A DNA stretch of 11,734 nt, taken from the NCBI GenBank assembly GCA_038326615.1, contig JBBQKF010000089.1, positions 1 through 11,734 on the forward strand. The letters run 5' to 3'. The notes under the pieces are model-generated. The model was not told where the DNA came from, searched no databases, and saw only the letters and a list, made by a program, of their open reading frames with translations. Positions 6,783 to 11,734 of the stretch are shown here, one piece after another (position 1 is the stretch's first letter; every line of letters starts with the position of its first letter). This DNA comes from JBBQKF01 sp038326615. GTDB taxonomy: Bacteria; Bacillota; Clostridia; Saccharofermentanales; UBA5734. Made by a program: the position numbers and the translations under genes.

Positions 6783-7046
6783 TTATTTTTTTAATAGACC
6801 TTTTAAATACTCAATCTCGTCTTCATAGCGATGGATGGTATGACTTTGCTTTGATAATACTTCTAAAATCGGCTCAGATTCTACCACGATATGCATTACG
6901 CTGATTTGTTTTTCTAATTTTTCATCTTGTGGATCAGCTACACAATTAGTCATAATCCACTTTATTTTAGTTTCGTCTAAATATTCAGGTACGTCTTTTA
7001 TTTTACCGCTGAAATAAACTGAACCCTGTAAAGCATGAATATACAT
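6783..7046 (-). CDS. Hypothetical protein of the rep operon, possibly the main part of a frameshifted gene
   Basis: From ATG 7046 this is an 87-residue soluble protein that I do not recognise. It has a mixed alpha/beta N-terminal half (MYIHALQGSVYFSGKIKDV ... KIKWIMTNCVADPQD) and a charged C-terminal helix likely to form a short coiled coil (HRYEDEIEYLKGLLKK). No good ribosome site precedes this ATG; GGAG at 7078-7081 is 31 bases away. A ten-codon ORF with a strong ribosome site ends just upstream, and its frame joins this one through a seven-A run (7067-7073) by a -1 shift. The fused start would read MNLKLGELKK then IIQEEENMYIH, a natural-looking sequence. So the gene may really begin at 7096. 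It lies between rep and the DUF536-like gene in one operon. Function unknown. Confidence 0.65.
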   Translation of the reverse strand: MYIHALQGSVYFSGKIKDVPEYLDETKIKWIMTNCVADPQDEKLEKQISVMHIVVESEPILEVLSKQSHTIHRYEDEIEYLKGLLKK

Positions 7047-7063
7047 ATTTTCTTCTTCTTGTA

Positions 7064-7096
7064 TTATTTTTTTAATTCTCCTAGTTTTAAATTCAT
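7064..7096 (-). other. Short ORF (MNLKLGELKK) with strong ribosome site; probable 5' end of the following gene
   Basis: The minus strand shows AAGAGG then a seven-base spacer before ATG 7096, a ten-codon ORF and TAA at 7066-7064. The last two Lys codons are part of the run of seven A. A -1 slip there, or one extra A, continues directly into the hypothetical gene at 7046. It starts 23 bases after the rep stop, so translation is probably coupled to rep. Confidence 0.5.
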
Positions 7097-7118
7097 TGTT
7101 TGACCTCTTTCTTTTTTT

Positions 7119-8180
7119 TTATAACTCGTCTATTGAAATTTGCCCTTCAACCTGTTCTTCATAATCCACTTCTTCGGCTAAATGTTTAAAATAATTTTCA
7201 ATCATTTTTACCGCATCTTTTTCTATCAATATTTTTAAATAACCTACGTTTGAATTGATTTTTTTCGTTTTTTTAAGATTTTTCAAATGATCATACGTTG
7301 CTTTAATATATTCAATTGGATCGAGGTCGGTTATTATTAATTTTTCACATGAAATTTGAAAAAGAGCCATCGCTTGAGCGTCTGAAAATAGTTCTTTTTC
7401 TAATCCTACATACTCCCTTAAAAGCTGAATTGTATTTATTCCTTGTTCTCTAAGTTTTTTAATTTCAGGTTTGATATTCAGTTCATCAAGTTCCTTTTGA
7501 TCATATTTTTTTTCAACTTCAAATACAATTGAATCATATGTTTTGCCATTTTTAACTTTTTTATAAGTTATAAAAAGATCGGTCTTTTCATTGATTTCTC
7601 GTTTAGAAGGTTGTAGTATACGTCTTTCAAACTCAGCAAATTTTGAATATTTATTTTCTATTCCAAGCAAATATTTAAGTTCGTCAATTTTGAAGGAATA
7701 TAAATTTGTTGGTATGCGATTATTTTTTTTACTTATCAAAAGCTCATATATTCTAATTGCATGACCACCATCCATTTTGAGAATATTTTCTAAACGATAC
7801 TTGGTGAACGTTTTTAAATCTATAAATTCATTTTTAATTTCAGGACTAAGTGATATTAAAAGTTTTTGGTTATCGTCCGATGTTTTGGCACTTGCAAGCA
7901 AAGCTGTTGTAACCGTAAATTTTCCTCGCTTGTACGTAATTACTTTTTCCATAAGCGTTCTAGCTGATTTGTGAAGTTGATTTTTAAGTACTGTATCATT
8001 AGAATTTGCACCAACAAATTCACCAAACTCTTTGATATTGAGATGATATTCTCTAAAATTTTCGTCCTCAGTCCTAATTTCTGACACCAAACAATTAATC
8101 AACTTATGCTCTGTTGGAGTCAGTTTGAGCCTACTTTCAATAATTGCATTTGATTTTACTACATAATGTTTTTTGTTCAT
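7119..8180 (-). CDS. Plasmid replication initiator, Rep_3 / RepB family
   Basis: Rep_3 initiators bind iterons at the plasmid origin and open the DNA, and usually repress their own promoter. The 353-residue protein shows the family layout. The first winged-helix domain runs from about residue 5, with the diagnostic NAIIESRLKLTPTEHKLINCL, to about 120. The second covers roughly 130-235 with KMDGGHAIRIYELL and FAEFERRILQPSKREIN ... DLFITYKKVKNG. A charged helical tail of about 115 residues ends EGQISIDEL. The size fits the family. ATG 8180 has AGGGGGGAAG just upstream. The promoter (8212-8240), two iteron half-sites and three full iterons lie directly upstream on the same side, confirming that this is the resident replication gene. 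It heads a three-gene minus-strand operon. A specific Rep subtype cannot be assigned by eye. Confidence 0.95.
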   Translation of the reverse strand: MNKKHYVVKSNAIIESRLKLTPTEHKLINCLVSEIRTEDENFREYHLNIKEFGEFVGANSNDTVLKNQLHKSARTLMEKVITYKRGKFTVTTALLASAKTSDDNQKLLISLSPEIKNEFIDLKTFTKYRLENILKMDGGHAIRIYELLISKKNNRIPTNLYSFKIDELKYLLGIENKYSKFAEFERRILQPSKREINEKTDLFITYKKVKNGKTYDSIVFEVEKKYDQKELDELNIKPEIKKLREQGINTIQLLREYVGLEKELFSDAQAMALFQISCEKLIITDLDPIEYIKATYDHLKNLKKTKKINSNVGYLKILIEKDAVKMIENYFKHLAEEVDYEEQVEGQISIDEL

Positions 8181-8211
8181 TTGACTTCCCCCCTAAATGC
8201 TTATTTTTTAT

Positions 8212-8240
8212 AGTATATATGTTTTTATGTATTTTGTAAA
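8212..8240 (-). promoter_or_regulatory. Predicted rep promoter
   Basis: On the minus strand TTTACA (8240 to 8235) and TATACT (8217 to 8212) are separated by 17 bases. The start site would fall about 25 bases before the rep ATG. An iteron-like half-site begins six bases upstream of the -35, suggesting autoregulation by Rep. Confidence 0.7.
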
Positions 8241-8245
8241 TACAC

Positions 8246-8276
8246 TTGTACACATTTACTAATATTCTGTACACAT
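8246..8276. repeat. Two iteron half-sites at the rep promoter
   Basis: TTGTACACAT (8246-8255) and CTGTACACAT (8267-8276) share the GTACACAT core of the full iterons, spaced 21 bases apart, one next to the -35. They lack the upstream TAACAAC part. Probable Rep operator sites. Confidence 0.7.
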
Positions 8277-8361
8277 ATGCTAGTCAACCTATTTAATAGC
8301 AATAACTTAACCATTTTTAAGTCAAATATTCTATTTATCAATTATTAAATATTTAGCTGAA

Positions 8362-8427
8362 AAACTAACAACTTGTACACATCAAACTAACAACTCGTAC
8401 ACATCAAGCTAACAACTCGTACACATA
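8362..8427. repeat. Origin iterons: three tandem 22-bp repeats
   Basis: Units at 8362-8383, 8384-8405 and 8406-8427 share TAACAACTCGTACACAT (first unit with CTTG). They are contiguous and in phase, upstream of a Rep_3 gene, which defines the replication origin. Three is on the low side for a full iteron set, but the two promoter-side half-sites add to the binding region. Confidence 0.92.
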
Positions 8428-8910
8428 CGCACCCTTCTAGCCCTTTAATTGCAATGCTTTCAAAAATGACAAAACGTTCTTAAACGGGTTAATATGTTTT
8501 TATATTATTTATTGTTTATGCGTATGAAAAAAATAGCACGACTTTTTTTGATTGATGGATAGATAAAAAACACTCTTTTAAGATTTTTTTTGCAACATCC
8601 TAGACAAAACACAATTATCGTCACTATATTTCCCTTAAATATGCCGACCGTTGCATTTTATATACTGATTGGTAGTTTCTAATACCTTAATTCAAAACGA
8701 TTAATACAGAGTGAATTTGAGCGTTTTAAGATTAATTTAAATAATGTCCCTTATCAAAGTTTAAATAATATTAATGACAGTCGCTGATCAGAGTTAAAAA
8801 ATTCCCCCTGATAAGGATCTCTTGGACATAAATTCGCAATAATTTCGTCAATTATTTTTATTTATTCAAATCACCAATGGAAACATTAGTAATTTTTATA
8901 GCATTTCAAT
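8428..8910. other. AT-rich non-coding DNA beyond the iterons; candidate unwinding region
   Basis: No gene with a start and ribosome site is visible. The stretch is very AT-rich, especially 8460-8600 and 8690-8810. Short repeats occur: TTTTAAGATT at 8576-8585 and 8724-8733, and TTTAAATAAT near 8736 and 8760. CCTTATCA (8749-8756) is inverted as TGATAAGG (8809-8816). Position beside the iterons suggests the duplex-opening part of the origin; no clear DnaA box was seen. Confidence 0.5.
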
Positions 8911-9211
8911 GTGGCAATCATTTTGATTGCCACTATCTCTATGGACGTTGATATTTCAACGGTTTATGTGGCAATCATTTTGATTGCCACTTTTTTAATT
9001 CATGGCAATCATTTTTATTGCCACGATGCCTATATGCGTTGGTATTTCAACGGTTTATATGACAATCATTTTGATTGCCATATTTTCACTGTTTAGACAT
9101 TGAATTTAGTTTGTAGTTTTCACGGTTTAATGTGGCAATCATTTTGATTGCCACTATCTCTATGGACGATGGTATTTCAACGGTTTATATGGCAATCAAA
9201 ATGATTGCCAT
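8911..9211. repeat. Array of six 23-bp palindromes with conserved 34-bp spacers
   Basis: Palindromes lie at 8911-8933, 8968-8990, 9002-9024, 9059-9081, 9132-9154 and 9189-9211. The consensus arm is GTGGCAATCA, a three-base centre, then TGATTGCCAC. Units 4 and 6 have A and T at the outer pair instead of G and C, a matched change in both arms; unit 6 has AAA in the centre, i.e. the opposite orientation. Units 3 and 4 each have one arm mismatch. Spacers are 34, 11, 34, 50 and 34 bases, so 57 bp is the main period. The three 34-bp spacers are related to each other (consensus ends TATTTCAACGGTTTAT) and two contain a second palindrome, CGTTGA or CGTTGG, TATT, TCAACG. Probably protein-binding sites of a plasmid function such as partition or transfer; the binder is unknown. 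Confidence 0.9.
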
Positions 9212-9454
9212 GTTCTTGTGGTATACTTTATTGCTTAAGGTCTTTATGGTCTATTTAATTTGCTTGTTTTCTCTTGTATTTCGGGTTGTCTTTTATGGGT
9301 CTACGTTTCACATTTTCTTGAACTATTGTTTAAAGGTTTTTCACAGCTATCTAGTTGCTTTTGTCTTTCTATTGATTTTTGTTTTTTTCTTATAGGTCTA
9401 ATGCTTCTAATGACTGGATTCTTTGAACTTCTTTTGATTTTAATGTGTTTGAAC
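9212..9454. other. T-rich non-coding stretch with no supported gene
   Basis: Strongly T-rich on the + strand, giving open frames of Leu/Phe/Val-rich residues but no ATG with a ribosome site. I see no repeats, promoter or hairpin of note here. It separates the palindrome array from the hairpin-dense block. Confidence 0.5.
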
Positions 9455-9715
9455 TTGCTACCCAGAGCGAAGCGACACACAGCTAAGAGTCGCCAATTTG
9501 TTGGATCTAATCTCTTGATCTTTTATTCTAGCTTTGTAATAGAGCAGGGCGAGACACAGAAAATAAGTCGCATAAAGCATGGTCAAGCGGAACGCTTGTC
9601 CACTACGGAAGTAGCCCACAACGGGTAGTTGATTATCTATTTATAGATAGGCAGGATAAGGGTGGTGACGCTTCGCTCACAGATGTCTGGCAAAGCCAGT
9701 CACAGTAAAGGGTTA
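9455..9715. other. GC-richer, hairpin-dense non-coding block; candidate oriT or structured RNA
   Basis: Base composition rises sharply against the flanks. Hairpins seen: GCGAC (9471-9475) with GTCGC (9489-9493); a related GCGAGACACAG ... AGTCGC at 9549-9571; CAAGCG GAA CGCTTG (9584-9598); CTAC GGAA GTAG (9603-9614); ATCTAT TT ATAGAT (9635-9648); CTGGC AAA GCCAG (9687-9699). The first two are imperfect copies of one motif (GCGA, ACACAG, then GTCGC). An inverted repeat with a GAA loop is reminiscent of some Gram-positive transfer origins (pSK41/MOBQ type), but the TAAGTGCGCCCT nick motif is absent. Small RHH genes follow directly, as relaxosome genes often follow oriT. A structured RNA is the main alternative. 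Confidence 0.5.
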
Positions 9716-9741
9716 AATGCGAGGATTAATTTTTTATTTTG

Positions 9742-9770
9742 TTGCAAATGTGAGGATTTTATGATATATA
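9742..9770 (+). promoter_or_regulatory. Predicted promoter of the two tandem RHH-like genes
   Basis: TTGCAA (9742-9747), a 17-base spacer, then TATATA (9765-9770) with TG one base before it (extended -10). The transcript would begin near 9777, about 40 bases before ATG 9817. Confidence 0.55.
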
Positions 9771-9816
9771 TTATTTGTTAGTCGTTGATATTACTTATTT
9801 TGAAGTGAGGATTATT

Positions 9817-10200
9817 ATGAAAGCTGAAAGGTATAAAATTATTTTATCAGATGAAGATGAAAAGATTGTAGAAAGGTACATGAAAGAAAAATGGATGATT
9901 CACAAAGCTCAGGCGTGCAGAGAATTACTAGTTATGGGTAGTACAAATGATTTCGATCAAGAACAAATTGACATCTTAACTTCAATTGTTAGAAACGAAC
10001 TTAATGTTGCAATGGATGGTCATAACAAGCGAATTAAATCGATTCTTTTTAAAGCTGGCATTTTCGTTTCAACTAGCACTTATTTCTTAGTAGGTCTGTT
10101 AAGAGATGTGATCCCTGATGTTAATAAAAAAAATCTTGAAACCCTTTATGAAAATGCGAGTAAATTTGCTGTTAAAGAAGTCAAAAGAAAAGAGGATTAA
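9817..10200 (+). CDS. Putative ribbon-helix-helix DNA-binding protein, paralogue 1 (127 aa)
   Basis: ATG 9817 is preceded by GTGAGG with six bases spacing; an upstream TTG at 9775 lies at the predicted transcript start and is not needed. Residues 5-42 (YKIILSDEDEKIVERYM ... CRELLVMGST) follow the RHH pattern: a short beta strand then two helices, the second starting in the AQACRELL region. A middle charged helix follows (IDILTSIVRNELNVAM). Then a hydrophobic helix at about 83-105 (KAGIFVSTSTYFLVGLL) and a basic tail. The layout matches the next gene throughout, so the two arose by duplication and may form a heteromer. The gene follows the hairpin-dense block, which suggests a relaxosome accessory or partition role. 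That is inference; no family name is recognised. Confidence 0.75.
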   Translation: MKAERYKIILSDEDEKIVERYMKEKWMIHKAQACRELLVMGSTNDFDQEQIDILTSIVRNELNVAMDGHNKRIKSILFKAGIFVSTSTYFLVGLLRDVIPDVNKKNLETLYENASKFAVKEVKRKED

Positions 10201-10202
10201 TT

Positions 10203-10589
10203 ATGGCGAGATTTTCTATTACACTTAGTGAACATGAACATGAGTTGCTTATGAAATATATCAGTGAACGAAATGGAATTAAAGAACATACAGGCGTAAA
10301 CGAGCTTATCAAACTCGGAATTTCAAAATATAGCAAGGGTGGAAATGAGGAAAAAATTAGGCGTGTTGTTAAAGAACAAATCGATTTAACGCTAAAACCA
10401 TATACCGAATCATTGGCTTCTTTATCTTCTAAAGTGGCTATTATGTCAGGACGAACGATATTTTTACTAGTACAGTTTGTTATAGATATGTTTGTCATTG
10501 ATGAATATAATATTGCAAAAGTCAAAGAACTTCATAAGACAGCTCTGGATCTTGCCAAGAGTAATATGACTGTCAATTCAAGAAAATAA
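10203..10589 (+). CDS. Putative ribbon-helix-helix DNA-binding protein, paralogue 2 (128 aa)
   Basis: ATG 10203 follows the previous stop by two bases. Its ribosome site GAGG (10192-10195) lies in the end of the upstream gene, so translation is probably coupled. Residues 3-42 (RFSITLSEHEHELLMKYI ... GVNELIKLGIS) are a clear RHH-type N-terminus with a basic-polar strand and a helix ending NELIKLGI. Residues 50-66 (EKIRRVVKEQIDLTLKP) and the hydrophobic helix around 78-97 (VAIMSGRTIFLLVQFVIDMF) align with paralogue 1. It is missing any relaxase or ATPase motif. A role in transfer, partition or transcriptional control of the module is inferred from context; function not established. Confidence 0.75.
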   Translation: MARFSITLSEHEHELLMKYISERNGIKEHTGVNELIKLGISKYSKGGNEEKIRRVVKEQIDLTLKPYTESLASLSSKVAIMSGRTIFLLVQFVIDMFVIDEYNIAKVKELHKTALDLAKSNMTVNSRK

Positions 10590-10624
10590 TTTTGAAAACA
10601 TTGTTTTTATACGCATCTTTATGC

Positions 10625-10653
10625 TTGCTTTTATGCTTATTAAATGATATAAT
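10625..10653 (+). promoter_or_regulatory. Predicted promoter of the small RHH gene
   Basis: TTGCTT (10625-10630), 17 bases, TATAAT (10648-10653) with TGA just before it (extended -10). The start would be near 10660, giving a leader of about 20 bases. Confidence 0.75.
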
Positions 10654-10662
10654 TATGTATAG

Positions 10663-10669
10663 AAGGAGG
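10663..10669 (+). promoter_or_regulatory. Ribosome binding site deciding the GTG start of the small RHH gene
   Basis: AAGGAGG lies nine bases before GTG 10679. The ATG at 10674 is closer but in another frame that stops after eight codons. The in-frame TTG at 10592 lies upstream of the promoter. Confidence 0.75.
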
Positions 10670-10678
10670 TGTAATGAA

Positions 10679-10915
10679 GTGCCAAAAAAATCACTTAATT
10701 TAACTTTTGAAGAAGATTTGATCAGAGAAATGAAGGCTTATTCTGAAAAGTGTAACATTCCTGTTTCACAAATCATGGCGGACGCTTATATGTTTTTTAG
10801 AAATTATCTTTATTTGGCAAATAATGAAAATTTGATTATTGATAAAAAGCTATTTGGAGTTGTTGAACGTGATTATGAAAATATTCCTTTGAGTAAAAAA
10901 AAGTATGAGTTATAA
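10679..10915 (+). CDS. Small CopG-like ribbon-helix-helix protein (78 aa)
   Basis: The start is GTG 10679, supported by AAGGAGG nine bases upstream and by a strong extended -10 promoter at 10648-10653. Residues 4-42 (KSLNLTFEEDLIREMKAYSEKCNIPVSQIMADAYMFF) fit the RHH fold. A beta strand (SLNLTF) is followed by helix A and then, after NIPVSQ, helix B. Such proteins dimerise and insert the strand into the DNA major groove; they commonly repress plasmid copy, partition or antitoxin operons. The C-terminal 30 residues (DKKLFGVVERDYENIPL) are not recognised. It is transcribed separately from the two larger RHH-like genes before it and ends just before a terminator. It may regulate this module or the palindrome array; this is inference. 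Confidence 0.8.
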   Translation: MPKKSLNLTFEEDLIREMKAYSEKCNIPVSQIMADAYMFFRNYLYLANNENLIIDKKLFGVVERDYENIPLSKKKYEL

Positions 10916-10924
10916 AAAAAAGAA

Positions 10925-10960
10925 AAGAAGCAACTCCCCGACTAAAGTTCGTTGCTTCTT
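10925..10960. terminator. Intrinsic terminator after the RHH genes
   Basis: AAGAAGCAAC (10925-10934) pairs with GTTGCTTCTT (10951-10960), 10 bp with a 16-base loop. The + strand T-run is only moderate (TTCTTCT). The A-rich left side would make a better T-run for minus-strand transcripts. Confidence 0.75.
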
Positions 10961-10985
10961 CTAAGCTATTAACAATCAATAAAAA

Positions 10986-10994
10986 TGATATAAA
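10986..10994 (+). promoter_or_regulatory. Possible extended -10 promoter of the SLH gene
   Basis: TGATATAAA resembles the TGATATAAT element of the small RHH gene. No good -35 is present. It would give a leader of about 130 bases that includes the nested inverted repeats at 11021-11069. Confidence 0.35.
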
Positions 10995-11020
10995 ACTTTG
11001 TTCATTTCTATTTAACCGCC

Positions 11021-11069
11021 ATATTCCATATACTAATATGGTGTGGAATATTAATCAATCATTTCCACA
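11021..11069. repeat. Overlapping, mutually exclusive inverted repeats upstream of the SLH gene
   Basis: ATATTCCA (11021-11028) pairs with TGGAATAT (11044-11051). CCATAT (11026-11031) pairs with ATATGG (11036-11041). TGTGGAA (11042-11048) pairs with TTCCACA (11063-11069). The first and third share bases, so only one can form at a time. They may be operator sites or a switchable leader structure. Confidence 0.6.
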
Positions 11070-11129
11070 TTTAAAAAGAGATAAAAATTTTTATTTTGCT
11101 AAAAATATAGACATTGAAAGGATCAAAAT

Positions 11130-11734
11130 ATGAGAAAACTTAAATTAACACTAATTATATTGTTATTATTAACTTCCACATTGAGTTTTGCCGATACAGG
11201 AAACTTCAAAGATGTAGGTTCTACACACTGGGCGGTATCGTTCATCAATTCGCTTAAATCTACTGAAATCATTAGTGGTTATCCAGATGGCACGTTCAAG
11301 CCACAAGCAAATGTAAAAATCAATGAATTTATTGCTATGACCGTTAAAACACTTGGTTATCGCTTTGAATCTATGACTAGTGATTGGTCAAAGCCATACG
11401 TTGATAAAGCAATCGAGCTTAAAATTATTGGAGACAAAGAATTTTCATCCATGACCGCTCAAATTAATCGTGAACAAATGACTTCAATCGTAATTAATGC
11501 TGTTGCTCTTTCAGAATACAGACCTTCAAATGCAATGGATCTTTATATTCGCAACGAAACAAAGGATTATCATTTGATAGGCGATTATTATAAACAAAAC
11601 GTACTAGATAGTTACAAGTTAGGTATCATCACAGGCTTTAGCGATAAAACGTTTAGACCAACGGATTTTTCAACCAGAGCAGAAGCATCAGCGGTACTCT
11701 CTAAAATCATCAATAAAGACCTTAGAAAACCGTT
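11130..11734 (+). CDS. Secreted S-layer homology (SLH) domain protein, N-terminal part; 3' end outside the window
   Basis: ATG 11130 has AAAGGA seven bases upstream. The first 201 residues are visible and the frame is open to the window end. A Sec signal peptide (MRKLKLTLIILLLLTSTLSFA, with cleavage likely after residue 21) is followed by three SLH domains, which bind pyruvylated secondary cell-wall polymer and anchor proteins to the wall. SLH1 is at about 25-77 (FKDVGSTHWA ... ISGYPDGTFKP); SLH2 is degenerate at about 87-126 (YVDKAIELKIIGD ... INREQM); SLH3 is at about 151-195 (LGIITGFSDKTFRPTDFSTRAEA). The rest of the protein is unknown. Three N-terminal SLH domains are typical of the very large surface proteins seen at the left edge. 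If the molecule is circular the two could even be ends of one gene, but that cannot be shown here. Confidence 0.92.
   Translation, partial: MRKLKLTLIILLLLTSTLSFADTGNFKDVGSTHWAVSFINSLKSTEIISGYPDGTFKPQANVKINEFIAMTVKTLGYRFESMTSDWSKPYVDKAIELKIIGDKEFSSMTAQINREQMTSIVINAVALSEYRPSNAMDLYIRNETKDYHLIGDYYKQNVLDSYKLGIITGFSDKTFRPTDFSTRAEASAVLSKIINKDLRKP

Noticed and set aside
8911..9211. A CRISPR array (23-bp repeats, mostly 34-bp spacers)
   Set aside because: The spacers are copies of each other rather than unique, spacing includes 11 and 50 bases, the repeats are fully palindromic, and no cas gene is nearby.
8911..9395. Open frames over the palindrome array, both starting MAIILIATIS
   Set aside because: They are translations of the palindromes with no ribosome binding site; the similarity between them is only the DNA repeat.
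9260..9628. 122-aa hydrophobic open frame
   Set aside because: It begins at a TTG with no ribosome site, runs through T-rich DNA and then through the hairpin block, whose structure better explains the sequence.
9761..9781. Six-codon leader peptide after GTGAGG
   Set aside because: It overlaps the predicted -10 of the RHH gene promoter and would lie mostly upstream of the transcript start.
1..11734. Joining the window ends directly to make one gene on a circle
   Set aside because: The right-edge frame joined to base 1 runs into a TAG within a few codons, so at minimum further sequence must lie between the ends.

Overview
The window looks like part of a plasmid from a low-GC Firmicute, most likely a Clostridia-type anaerobe with an S-layer. 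This rests on AT-rich DNA, strong AGGAGG-type ribosome binding sites, a Rep_3-family initiator with iterons, a DUF536-like plasmid accessory protein, ribbon-helix-helix (RHH) genes and S-layer-homology (SLH) surface-protein cargo. All assignments come from reading the sequence; no database search was run.

Left part (1-4884, + strand): the C-terminal 1314 residues of a very large extracellular beta-rich protein, a DUF6075-like protein, and a protein with a VbhA/Fic-antitoxin-like N-terminus. Middle (5046-5772, - strand): a compact type III toxin-antitoxin locus. Read on the minus strand it runs extended -10 promoter, leader hairpin, three 42-bp tandem repeats (the RNA antitoxin), leaky terminator, toxin gene. 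The locus lies between two directly repeated 257-bp copies of the 3' part of the VbhA-like gene; the distal copy has no start and is a remnant.

Replication block (6303-8427, - strand): an iteron origin, a rep promoter with iteron-like half-sites next to its -35, rep, a small ORF that may be joined to a short upstream ORF by a -1 frameshift at a seven-A run, and a DUF536-like HTH/coiled-coil gene. A long non-coding stretch (8428-9774) follows. It holds AT-rich DNA, six regularly arranged 23-bp palindromes with a second palindrome in the spacers, and a GC-richer hairpin-dense block that resembles an oriT region or structured RNA.

Right part (9817-11734, + strand): two tandem paralogous RHH-like genes with a shared promoter, a third short RHH gene with its own promoter and a terminator, then the start of a secreted SLH protein cut off by the window end. 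The palindromes, hairpin-dense block and RHH genes plausibly form a plasmid transfer or partition module. The toxin-antitoxin locus would stabilise the plasmid, and the SLH and large extracellular proteins are surface cargo. The strongest unusual items are the type III toxin-antitoxin locus in its direct-repeat frame, the palindrome array, and the possible frameshifted gene in the rep operon.
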